Under the pieces are notes generated by a model. That model was not told the origin of the DNA. It did no database searches and worked only from the letters and a program-made list of their open reading frames with translations. The position numbers were made by a program, and so were the translations under genes. A stretch of DNA of 11,215 nucleotides from Fidelibacterota bacterium UBA6817 (lineage in GTDB: Bacteria > Fidelibacterota > Fidelibacteria > Fidelibacterales > Fidelibacteraceae): positions 14,587 through 25,801 of the forward strand of contig DKER01000171.1 in the NCBI GenBank assembly GCA_002452555.1, written 5' to 3'. Of the stretch, positions 1 through 6,128 are shown in pieces; position 1 is the first letter of the stretch, and each line of letters begins with the position of its first letter.

Positions 1-489
1 GATCGTACCCAATGGAAGTCCTGCCGTGTGAGACAGGAGCTGATGGATGGTTACATAACGCCAGCTTGTATCAGTCCCGGGAAAATCTGCTTCTTCAAGA
101 TATTTATTTATCGGATCTTCAAGGCGGATAAATCCTTTATCTGCCAATTTCATGACTCCCCAGGCAGTAACGGATTTTGAAATCGATTCCACACGGCACA
201 GAGCTTCTGTTGTCATATCCCGTGATAACTCACGGTCAGCATATCCATAGGCACCGACCCACTTAATCTCACCATGTTGAACCAGAGCAATACACAATCC
301 GGGAATATCATATTTTTTCATCTCTCCCGGAATCCATTGTTCCAGCATATTCACAAACCGATATAACTCATAATTATCTATCGGAACGGGATTCGCTGAC
401 AACTTTTGAGGAAAGACATGAAAGAAAAGCAGGATCCCAATAATAATCTGGGATACTGAATATTGAATCGTTGGACAGGTTCTTGTCAT
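1..489 (-). CDS. Class C beta-lactamase-family serine hydrolase (partial)
   Basis: The first 163 codons are present; the rest lies beyond the left edge. My own translation from the ATG at 489 gives a hydrophobic N-terminus (about residues 8-27) ending in LSA-N, which looks like a signal peptide, so the enzyme is probably exported. The catalytic motif SISK (Ser102 to Lys105) sits in the context RVESISKS. It is followed by the segment HQLLSHTAGLP, a hallmark of the Beta-lactamase (PF00144) serine hydrolases. The family includes AmpC beta-lactamases, DD-peptidases and esterases; the substrate cannot be told without the missing C-terminal half (YxN and KTG-like motifs). The start is supported by GAGGA, six bases before the ATG. 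It lies 71 bp after the DUF4180 gene on the same strand and may be read with it. Nothing indicates that it is a true antibiotic resistance enzyme. Confidence 0.88.
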   Translation of the reverse strand, partial: MTRTCPTIQYSVSQIIIGILLFFHVFPQKLSANPVPIDNYELYRFVNMLEQWIPGEMKKYDIPGLCIALVQHGEIKWVGAYGYADRELSRDMTTEALCRVESISKSVTAWGVMKLADKGFIRLEDPINKYLEEADFPGTDTSWRYVTIHQLLSHTAGLPLGTI

Positions 490-522
490 ATTATGTCCTC
501 ATTATGTCAAACATATCCCACA

Positions 523-555
523 TTGGTTTGAAAACCAACATGCAGGATAGTCCTG
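523..555. repeat. Two small inverted repeats between DUF4180 and the hydrolase gene
   Basis: Two adjacent hairpin-capable sequences lie in the 71-bp gap. One is TTGGTTT-GA-AAACCAA at 523-538 (7-bp arms). The other is CAGGA-TAG-TCCTG at 543-555 (5-bp arms). Neither is followed by a T run on the minus strand, so they are not convincing intrinsic terminators. They could be an mRNA processing or stabilising structure, or an operator for the downstream hydrolase gene. Function is unknown. Confidence 0.4.
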
Positions 556-560
556 TTTTA

Positions 561-944
561 TCAGGGTTTATCCGATGAAAATGATAGACGTCCCAGTCTG
601 TTGCTTTCACGGATAAAATCCTGAAGCGCCGTACTTTTATAGTGAGAAAAATCACCGATTACTGTCAGTTTAACATTATAATTGACAAATTTTTGCAGGA
701 TTTCGCCGGCAAGGCCGGTTTTCAAATCAAAGAAATTTTCGTTAAGATTTTTTTTATGAAGGATGATATGTCCTGCCCCGTGTTCGCCGCAAATCACCAT
801 GAGGTCAAGAGCATCCTGGATGCTGCTGATAAGGATTCTGTCGGAGATTATCTCAGCAGCCGGCAAATCATCGATAGTCTTTATAACGATCTGTCCCGGA
901 AAATTATCTTCAAACTTCCCCGAAAAATCGTACACAGTTTTCAC
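561..944 (-). CDS. DUF4180 domain protein
   Basis: This 127-residue protein matches the DUF4180 pattern as I know it. It has a central IQDALDLMV segment, then HIILHKKNLNENFFDL with TGLAGEILQKFVNYNVKL, then VIGDFSHYKSTALQDFIRESN. The family is small, cytoplasmic and of unknown function. The length is normal for the family. There is no signal peptide or membrane segment. Translation starts at GTG (942-944), which overlaps the TGA stop of the upstream AlkD-like gene as GTGA. A GGAG lies five bases before the GTG, inside the end of the upstream gene. The two proteins are therefore almost certainly made from one message by coupled translation. The family assignment is secure; no biochemical role can be inferred beyond the link to its neighbour. 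Confidence 0.88.
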   Translation of the reverse strand: MKTVYDFSGKFEDNFPGQIVIKTIDDLPAAEIISDRILISSIQDALDLMVICGEHGAGHIILHKKNLNENFFDLKTGLAGEILQKFVNYNVKLTVIGDFSHYKSTALQDFIRESNRLGRLSFSSDKP

Positions 945-1666
945 GCTTTCTCCATTGCTTTTTTTCTCTGATTCTGCGGCATTTTTTCAATGGCATAGCG
1001 CAGAGCTGTTCGCGGCATCATAGTTTTTCGTTCCATAACAAATTTAAAAACACTCTCCTGATCAGCCATGCTTGCCGATTTCAGCATCCACCCATATCCT
1101 TTTTGTACCAGATCATCCGGATCCGTCAGCAGACAATCTGCAATGGCAAATATTTCCGGATGAAAAATCCCGTTTCGTCCGGGAATGATAAGAGACACAG
1201 CTGCTGCACGACGCATCCAGCGGTTTTCTGATTGAGTCCATTTCCTGAGATATGTAAGGTGTTCCGGAAACATTACAAGATATTCTCCCATGGTATGGTT
1301 ACACAATGTATCACATGACGCCCAATTGGAAACATAGTTTTCAATCCACCTTTCAAACACAAAAATATCATCTGATGAGTAGGATTTGCGGATATAATAT
1401 GAAAAATGACAGGCAATAAAAGATTCCTCAAGACGACCGGATTTCCAGAGTTCTTCGCATATTTGAAAGATCAGAGCTTTTTCTTTAATTTCAATGGCCT
1501 TGTAAATGGTTTTCCCTATCATCGTAACCGTGGCTGTTTTGACACCGTACGGATTCACAGGTTCCTTAAAGAAATTCTGACTTGTTTCTCTGGTTTTATC
1601 ATCAACATTACGATTCAACTCATTCCGGATCATTGTTATAATACTTTTTACAGCGTCACTCTGCAT
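941..1666 (-). CDS. AlkD-like DNA alkylation repair protein
   Basis: This 241-residue all-helical protein belongs to the DNA alkylation repair (AlkD/AlkC, HEAT-like repeat) family. AlkD enzymes are DNA glycosylases that remove cationic alkylated purines such as 3- and 7-methyl bases without flipping them. The N-terminal stretch FFKEPVNPYGVKTATV is typical of the family. The aromatic and acidic residues of the AlkD active cleft appear conserved: Trp115 and Asp119 (WxxxD, as Trp109/Asp113 in Bacillus cereus AlkD) and Trp193 in KGYGWMLK, at the same spacing as Trp187. Arg152/Arg153 are candidates for the cleft arginine. This mapping is from memory of AlkD, not from an alignment. The ATG at 1666 has only a weak SD (AAGAG). 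The gene overlaps the downstream DUF4180 gene by four bases. Activity on alkylated DNA is inferred. Confidence 0.86.
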   Translation of the reverse strand: MQSDAVKSIITMIRNELNRNVDDKTRETSQNFFKEPVNPYGVKTATVTMIGKTIYKAIEIKEKALIFQICEELWKSGRLEESFIACHFSYYIRKSYSSDDIFVFERWIENYVSNWASCDTLCNHTMGEYLVMFPEHLTYLRKWTQSENRWMRRAAAVSLIIPGRNGIFHPEIFAIADCLLTDPDDLVQKGYGWMLKSASMADQESVFKFVMERKTMMPRTALRYAIEKMPQNQRKKAMEKA

Positions 1667-1760
1667 GTTTTACTCTTGCGTTATTAGATGCTGCTGTTGT
1701 TCGCATCAAAGATTTAAATATAGTTTGATTAGGAACCTATACTCCAACCCAAAAAAAGAT

Positions 1761-2222
1761 TTATTGATCGGAAGAAATCAACGTTATGGGATTCCCTTCA
1801 ATCCCGGCATAAAAAACAATGATTTCAGCAGTTTCATCTCCTTCATTCAAACCGTAATGAAGCGTATTTACAACTTCAACAATCGGATCACCGGCTTTCA
1901 GTTTCAGTGTCTCACCATTTTCCTTATAAACTGTGAGTTCGCCTTTAACAAGAAAACCTGCATTTATGACAGGATGGGTATGGGTTTCGAGCCGGGTTCC
2001 GGCAGGGATAGATATTTTCAAAATCGTAATTTCCGGTTGTCCGTCCGGATATTGAGGAAGGAGTGATTCATCCCAGCTTTTTACCGATTTCACCAATTGC
2101 TGAACGTTCAACGAATCATAGGATTTATGACTTACAATATCTGATTGCTTCACCGTACACCCATAAGAAAAAAGTAAAAGACAAGCGGTTATCAGACACA
2201 TACCAAGATACTTATTTCCCAA
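1761..2222 (-). CDS. Cupin-domain lipoprotein
   Basis: This 153-residue protein starts at TTG (2220-2222). That start is chosen because GGAG lies seven bases upstream, while the ATG just before it is out of frame and closes quickly. Residues 5-21 form a hydrophobic signal followed by Cys22 (FSYGC), an imperfect lipobox, so the mature protein is probably lipid-anchored. Residues about 60-145 form one cupin barrel. Motif 1 is G75-x5-H81-x-H83-x3-N87-x6-G94 and motif 2 contains G111, H122 and N126. Three usual metal-binding histidines are present, but the motif 1 glutamate is asparagine (Asn87). Such domains bind small molecules or metals; an enzymatic role cannot be assigned. It is a single-gene unit between the alkD-like gene and a broken ASCH gene. 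Confidence 0.82.
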   Translation of the reverse strand: MGNKYLGMCLITACLLLFSYGCTVKQSDIVSHKSYDSLNVQQLVKSVKSWDESLLPQYPDGQPEITILKISIPAGTRLETHTHPVINAGFLVKGELTVYKENGETLKLKAGDPIVEVVNTLHYGLNEGDETAEIIVFYAGIEGNPITLISSDQ

Positions 2223-2242
2223 AACATTTCTCCTTTTAACAA

Positions 2243-2272
2243 GTTATAGCACTTCCGAAAAAAAACTATGAA
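2243..2272 (-). promoter_or_regulatory. Possible promoter of the cupin lipoprotein gene
   Basis: On the minus strand TTCATA (2272-2267) and TATAAC (2248-2243) are separated by 18 bases, with the SD and TTG start about 20 bases downstream. Each box matches the sigma70 consensus at four or five of six positions. The spacing and location are right, but in such AT-rich sequence this can occur by chance. Confidence 0.35.
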
Positions 2273-2315
2273 AATTCACATTGAATAAAAAGTGAAACAT
2301 GAAACATTATAAAGG

Positions 2316-2682
2316 CTAATCGTGATTCTTAATAATTTTAATCAGTCTGAAATGGGCAGCCGTTATTTCTAAATCTTCCGTCAGATCACAGTCCGGCCAG
2401 CAGTGTCTGTGAGCCGTGCGGAAGTGTTCTGTATCCCGGCATACTACCCCACGGGAATACTGCCGAATGGTGTATTGTATACTTCCGTAATTTCAATCAC
2501 GCACCTGAGCTGTTGACGATTGTCATAAACGTCCACCATATCTCCGGTTTCCCATCCCCATCATCGTAATCTCCGTCAGAGAGATAGTATTCATCTGCTT
2601 TACAAACCGTGGCCGTTTTTTTTCCTTCAATCACTTCACGGACCTGTGAATCGTCGTTTTCGTCCTCCCCCCGGAATTGCAT
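2316..2682 (-). pseudogene. ASCH-domain protein, broken by two frameshifts
   Basis: A good SD (AGGAG, five bases before the ATG at 2682) starts a frame that contains VIEGKKTATV, the ASCH-domain signature, but it stops after 61 residues. The homology continues in other frames. After the G-rich segment GATGGGGATGGG the frame moves by one base and reads GDMVDVYDNRQQ and then CVIEITEVYNTPFG. It then hits TAG at the GTGGGGTAG run. A second shift of the same sense restores EHFRTAHRHCWPD and TAAHFRLIKII, ending at TAG (2316-2318). Two single-base losses would account for everything: restored, the gene would encode exactly 122 residues. ASCH domains have a PUA-like fold and are thought to bind RNA or nucleotides. 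The breaks may be true decay or sequence errors in G runs. Base changes elsewhere look ordinary. Confidence 0.78.
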
Positions 2683-2689
2683 ACGTCTC

Positions 2690-2736
2690 CTACTGACTAC
2701 CGGCTACCGGCTACCGGACCGGCTACCGGCTACTGA
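2690..2736. repeat. Heptanucleotide tandem repeat tract (CTACCGG)
   Basis: The tract reads CTACTGA, three CTACCGG units, one shortened unit ACCGG, one CTACCGG and a closing CTACTGA. It fills nearly all of the 57-bp gap between the glnN stop and the start of the broken ASCH gene. The minus-strand unit (CCGGTAG) degenerates towards the ASCH ribosome-binding site, whose AGGAG lies directly after the last unit. The tract can form weak CCGG pairings but no clear terminator. Confidence 0.85.
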
Positions 2737-2739
2737 TTC

Positions 2740-4866
2740 TTATATTTTATAAAGGATATCTGCATAAACCGGAAAAGGCCAAAGATGTCTGGGAGTATGG
2801 CATTCCAACCAGTCTCCTTCATACCGAAGAGAGGCCATCGTGTGCCGGAGCTTATCCCTGTATGACTGACAAGCCGAAAAATCCTTCAGACTGCAGGGTT
2901 GTTCTTCCGATTCAGTCTGTTCAAGTTTATCCAGATGTTTCATAAAATTCAGAACATGTAGGCGGTACGTTTTGGCATATTCTTTTTCAGCCCCATGCGG
3001 AATTCCTGTTTCAGTCTGGATTTTTACCAGTTCCAAAAGTTCTTTCTGGCAGGATAAGACAGCCGGCAGAATTTCAGTGCGGGCCATACGGATCATCGTA
3101 TTGGCCTCTATGCAAAGCTGTTTAATGAAAGTATCAATGTGGATTTCAGCCCGTGCTTTCAATTCTGACACATTAAAAACTTTCTGTCTTTCGAAAAGAC
3201 TGATATTTTTTTCTGAAACAAGTTCAGGATAAACATCCAGGGAAGACGGAAATTCCAATAATCCTCTTTTTTTTGCTTCTTCTCGCCATTCATCCGAGTA
3301 TCCGTTCCCGTTAAAAACAATTCGCTTATGTTTGGTATACGTTTCACGAATCAATTCCTCTGCTTTATGGAGAGGATTTTCTGAGTGTTCAAGAATGTCA
3401 GCAAATTCATTCAGTATATCAGCAACAATAGTATTGAGAATAATATTCGGGCGGGCCACAGATGCAAGGGATGAAACCATACGGAATTCAAATTTATTTC
3501 CCGTAAAAGCGAAGGGGGATGTGCGGTTTCTGTCTGTATCGTCCCGTAAAAGTGCGGGCAACGTGCTCACTCCTCCCTGCAGCGTTTTATGGAATGAGCG
3601 TTTTGAACCGGTTTTTGTCTCCATGTTATCCAGAAGATCGGTAAGAAAATCACCGAGAAAGACAGATATGATAGCCGGAGGGGCTTCATGTTGGCCAAGA
3701 CGTTCATCATTATCCGGAGTGGCAGCGCCGAAGCGAAGCAGATCCGCATGGGAATCCACTGCTTTAAGTATGGCCGTAAGAAAAACAAGAAAACGGATTT
3801 TTTCTTCCGGGGTTTGACCCGGTTCCAGCAGATTTATGCCATGGTCAGTTACGATGGACCAGTTATTGTGCTTACCTGAACCGTTGATCCCTTTAAAAGG
3901 TTTGGCATGGAGCAGACAGACCAGTTCATTCCGTTCGGCAATTTTGCAGATAGTATCCATGAGAAGCTGATTATGATCTGTTGCTACATTACAGTTCGTA
4001 TGAATGAGAGCCAACTCATATTGTCCGGGAGCCACTTCATGATGCTTGGTTTTGGCGCTGATTCCCAGTTTCCATAATTCCACATCCACCTGGCGCATAA
4101 AATCGGCGATTCGTTCTTTCAGACTGCCAAAATAATGATCCTCCATCTCCTGACCTTTGGGCGGAGGTGCACCAAAAACAGTTCGACCGGTAAACTGAAG
4201 ATCGGTTCGTTGATTGTAATACGATTTGTCAATGAGAAAATATTCCTGTTCTGCTCCTACAGACGCAATGACTGTTTCCGTTATTGAATCGCCGAAATTT
4301 TTCATGATCCTCTGGGATTGGTTTGACAGGGCTTCCATGGACCTGAGCAGAGGGGTTTTTTTGTCAAGGGCTTCACCGTGGTAGGAATAGAAGGCTGTGG
4401 GAATATAAAGGGTTACGCCGGTCAGATCTTCTCTGAGAAAGGCAGGAGATGTGGCATCCCAGACAGAATATCCTCTGGCTTCAAATGTTGATCGAATACC
4501 GCCGGATGGGAATGAAGAAGCATCCGGTTCACCCTGAATCAACTCCTTCCCGGAAAATTCCATAATAACCCGTCCGGGGCCGGCATTTTCTATAAAAGAC
4601 TCATGTTTTTCTGCCGTTATACTGTTCATGGGCTGAAACCAGTGCGTATAATGGGTGGCACCCTTTTCGACAGCCCATTCCATCATGGCACCGGCAACCT
4701 GATCGGCAATATCCCTGTTCAAGGGACGTCGTTTTTCAATAGTATCTTTCAGTTTCAGATAGACATGCTCCGGAAGACGCTGTTTCATCACGTCATCACT
4801 GAAAACATGAGAAGCATATATATCCGTTACTGTCTTGTTTTGGGCTGAATTTTTATTTGGGTCCAT
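2740..4866 (-). CDS. glnN: Glutamine synthetase type III
   Basis: This 708-residue enzyme makes glutamine from glutamate, ammonia and ATP in the cytoplasm. The length (GS III is about 700 or more residues, against about 450 for GS I) and the GS III sequence pattern identify the class. Segments visible include FPSGGIRSTFEARGY near the N-terminus, HHEVAPGQYEL around Glu277, NGSGKHNNWS around His333 (the counterpart of the GSGMH region of GS I), and TSPFAFTGNKFEFR ending at Arg462. No interruption or missing block is seen. The ATG at 4866 has GAGG five bases upstream. An Lrp/AsnC regulator lies 59 bp upstream on the same strand, so the two are probably cotranscribed and the regulator may control nitrogen assimilation. 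Heptanucleotide repeats lie directly before and after the gene. Confidence 0.97.
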   Translation of the reverse strand: MDPNKNSAQNKTVTDIYASHVFSDDVMKQRLPEHVYLKLKDTIEKRRPLNRDIADQVAGAMMEWAVEKGATHYTHWFQPMNSITAEKHESFIENAGPGRVIMEFSGKELIQGEPDASSFPSGGIRSTFEARGYSVWDATSPAFLREDLTGVTLYIPTAFYSYHGEALDKKTPLLRSMEALSNQSQRIMKNFGDSITETVIASVGAEQEYFLIDKSYYNQRTDLQFTGRTVFGAPPPKGQEMEDHYFGSLKERIADFMRQVDVELWKLGISAKTKHHEVAPGQYELALIHTNCNVATDHNQLLMDTICKIAERNELVCLLHAKPFKGINGSGKHNNWSIVTDHGINLLEPGQTPEEKIRFLVFLTAILKAVDSHADLLRFGAATPDNDERLGQHEAPPAIISVFLGDFLTDLLDNMETKTGSKRSFHKTLQGGVSTLPALLRDDTDRNRTSPFAFTGNKFEFRMVSSLASVARPNIILNTIVADILNEFADILEHSENPLHKAEELIRETYTKHKRIVFNGNGYSDEWREEAKKRGLLEFPSSLDVYPELVSEKNISLFERQKVFNVSELKARAEIHIDTFIKQLCIEANTMIRMARTEILPAVLSCQKELLELVKIQTETGIPHGAEKEYAKTYRLHVLNFMKHLDKLEQTESEEQPCSLKDFSACQSYRDKLRHTMASLRYEGDWLECHTPRHLWPFPVYADILYKI

Positions 4867-4892
4867 ATTTTCCTCACAAAGGATTGTTATAG

Positions 4893-4930
4893 AATTATTA
4901 ATTATTAATTATTAATTATTAATTATTAAT
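4893..4930. repeat. Heptanucleotide tandem repeat tract (AATTATT)
   Basis: Five perfect AATTATT units plus three bases, 38 bp in all, lie between the Lrp-type gene and glnN. The Lrp stop codon (TAA at 4926-4928) is inside the tract, and the tract ends 26 bases before the glnN ATG. Copy-number change would alter the lrp-glnN spacing in 7-bp steps and could affect message stability or a promoter in the gap, without changing either protein. Confidence 0.9.
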
Positions 4931-5378
4931 GGAGCGTTTCCGGTTCGATAAATGTTGTTTCTTTGAATGAGCTGAGCACCACATGGGTTTCAGTTCCTTT
5001 TACACCGGGCCAGCGCTGGATTTTGCTGAGAAGCGCCTCTAGCGTCACCGTATTCTTAGTCTTGACTTTCAACAGGTGGGATCCTCCGCCTGTAATGGAA
5101 TGACACTCCTGAATGGCCGGATCTTCTCTGGCATAGTCAATAAGATCCTGATAATGGATTGCCACACTGTCAATCATAATAAAGGCCGTAATATCTTTTC
5201 CAAGAAGTTTGGCATCTGCAACAGCGTGAAAACCCTTAATAATTCCTCTTTCACGAAGTTTAATGATCCTTTCGCGAACAGCGGGAACGGTCAAACCGGT
5301 TTCGTCTGCCAGTTCATGGTATGTCGCCCGTCCATTTTCCTGCAGAGTCCTCAGTATTGTATAATCTGTTTGATCCAC
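4926..5378 (-). CDS. Lrp/AsnC-family transcriptional regulator
   Basis: This is a protein of about 150 residues. The N-terminal winged helix-turn-helix begins DQTDYTILRTLQENGRAT and includes LADETGLTVPAVRERI, KLRERGIIKGF. The C-terminal RAM (ligand-binding) domain includes SITGGGSHLLKVKT. Such proteins are oligomeric regulators that respond to amino acids. I chose the GTG at 5378 because it follows GGAGGT by a few bases and gives the usual Lrp start (M-D-x-x-D-x-x-I-L). The in-frame ATG at 5399 adds seven residues, has no SD, and lies at the likely transcription start only a few bases after a TATAAT box. The gene is 59 bp upstream of glnN and codirectional, so control of glutamine synthesis is the likely role, possibly with autoregulation. 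The specific ligand is unknown. Confidence 0.93.
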   Translation of the reverse strand: MDQTDYTILRTLQENGRATYHELADETGLTVPAVRERIIKLRERGIIKGFHAVADAKLLGKDITAFIMIDSVAIHYQDLIDYAREDPAIQECHSITGGGSHLLKVKTKNTVTLEALLSKIQRWPGVKGTETHVVLSSFKETTFIEPETLH

Positions 5379-5402
5379 AGCACCTCCAAATTTTAACATA
5401 AA

Positions 5403-5408
5403 ATTATA
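5403..5408 (-). promoter_or_regulatory. -10 box of the lrp-glnN promoter
   Basis: A perfect TATAAT reads on the minus strand at 5408-5403. It would place the transcript start near 5396, just before the SD GGAGGT (5387-5382) of the regulator gene. No good -35 is found at 17 bp; a TTGCAA lies 14 bp upstream, which is too close. The promoter may therefore rely on an activator. Confidence 0.45.
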
Positions 5409-5522
5409 CTATTTAAAATTATTTGCAACATTTATTTTAATTTTTAAAGAATATTTGAATATTTTTTAACTATTTAATTATTATCCGTAAATCTTCAATA
5501 AAATTTTACAATAAATAATCCG

Positions 5523-5559
5523 TTGCAAATTTTTAAAGATATTGTGTATATTTTCGGGC
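5523..5559 (+). promoter_or_regulatory. Promoter of the tRNA operon
   Basis: TTGCAA (5523-5528) and TATATT (5547-5552) are separated by 18 bases and followed by a GC-rich discriminator (CGGGC, 5555-5559). A GC-rich discriminator is typical of stable-RNA promoters subject to stringent control. It lies about 15-20 bases before the first tRNA. The rest of 5400-5572 is AT-rich and shows no gene. Confidence 0.55.
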
Positions 5560-5572
5560 TTTTTTCATAACT

Positions 5573-5643
5573 TGGGTTGTCGTCCAATGGCAGGACATAC
5601 GGCTCTGGACCGTAGAATCGGGGTTCGAATCCCTGCAACCCAG
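5573..5643 (+). tRNA. tRNA-Gln (anticodon CTG)
   Basis: The acceptor stem TGGGTTG/CAACCCA pairs fully. The D-arm is GTCC/GGAC, the anticodon stem TACGG/CCGTA encloses loop CTCTGGA (anticodon CTG), and the T-arm is CGGGG-TTCGAAT-CCCTG. The discriminator base is G, as expected for tRNA-Gln. The 3' CCA is not encoded. This isoacceptor reads CAG only. Confidence 0.95.
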
Positions 5644-5651
5644 CAGGATAT

Positions 5652-5723
5652 GGCGCGTTCGTCTAGCGGTTAGGACGCTGGCCTCTCACGTCGGTAACAC
5701 GGGTTCGAGTCCCGTACGCGCTA
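5652..5723 (+). tRNA. tRNA-Glu (anticodon CTC)
   Basis: The acceptor stem GGCGCGT/ACGCGCT pairs with a G-U at the end. The anticodon loop CTCTCAC carries CTC, the T-loop is TTCGAGT within CGGG/CCCG pairs, and the discriminator is A. The CCA tail is not encoded. It lies eight bases after tRNA-Gln and is clearly in the same transcript. Confidence 0.95.
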
Positions 5724-5735
5724 CGGGTTCAAAAC

Positions 5736-5809
5736 GCGCCCTTAGCTCAATTGGATAGAGCGTCTGGCTACGGACCAGAAGGTTGGGGGTTCGAGTCCTC
5801 CAGGGCGTA
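5736..5809 (+). tRNA. tRNA-Arg (anticodon ACG)
   Basis: The acceptor stem GCGCCCT/AGGGCGT, D-arm GCTC/GAGC, anticodon stem TCTGG/CCAGA with loop CTACGGA, and T-loop TTCGAGT are all well formed. Anticodon ACG implies A34-to-inosine editing by TadA to read CGU/CGC/CGA. The discriminator is A and CCA is not encoded. It is the last gene of the tRNA operon, just before a terminator. Confidence 0.96.
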
Positions 5810-5813
5810 CTCA

Positions 5814-5839
5814 AAGCGGATCAAGTGATCCGCTTTTTT
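5814..5839 (+). terminator. Intrinsic terminator of the tRNA operon
   Basis: The perfect inverted repeat AAGCGGATCA/TGATCCGCTT (5814-5823 and 5826-5835) is followed by a run of T on the plus strand, five bases after tRNA-Arg. The minus strand has only three T after the hairpin, so it would be a weak terminator for the converging hydrogenase operon that ends at 5880. Confidence 0.92.
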
Positions 5840-5879
5840 ATTACAATCCATTATGTTAATAAAACCGGGGAATTTTTAT

Positions 5880-6128
5880 TCAATCACGTATGTGTAATAT
5901 TGTTTTAAGTCTTCCCAGCAAATCCTCTTTGATTGTTTCGGGAATTACATCAGCTATCAGTCCGTATTTTTCATTCAGTCTGATTCGCTCTCCGGCATAC
6001 AACGAATCGCCGTTTCCGGCAATAAATGACCAGCGTTTACCAAAAATCTCGCAGATGGCCAGGGTTATTCCGTATTGATGACAGAAATCGTCACACAACC
6101 GGTCCAAATCTCCGTTAGATATAGACAT
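5880..6128 (-). CDS. Small unrecognised protein at the end of the hydG operon
   Basis: This 82-residue protein starts at ATG 6128, inside the last codons of hydG (14-bp overlap), with GGAG six bases upstream. The same frame stays open further upstream, but that part is a shadow of hydG with no SD. I do not recognise a family. The sequence has a helical N-terminus (DLDRLCDDFCHQYG), a hydrophobic core (ITLAICEIFGKRWSFIAG), and a charged C-terminal half with a helix (ETIKEDLLGRLKTIL). It has three cysteines (C12, C16, C27), of which Cys12 and Cys16 form a CxxxC pair. There is no signal peptide or membrane segment. Overlap with hydG suggests coupled translation and a role linked to HydG, such as an accessory or binding partner. 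That is inference from position alone. Confidence 0.72.
   Translation of the reverse strand: MSISNGDLDRLCDDFCHQYGITLAICEIFGKRWSFIAGNGDSLYAGERIRLNEKYGLIADVIPETIKEDLLGRLKTILHIRD

Noticed and set aside
2292..2306. Direct repeat of GAAACAT next to the ASCH stop, considered as a mobile-element footprint
   Set aside because: There are only two short copies in AT-rich DNA, with no inverted ends or transposase nearby.
3332..3817. Plus-strand open frame of about 161 codons opposite glnN
   Set aside because: Antisense shadow of glutamine synthetase with low-complexity Arg/Ser-rich translation and no family match.
5573..5839. tRNA cluster as an integration site for a genomic island
   Set aside because: No integrase gene and no second copy of a tRNA 3' end is seen in the window.
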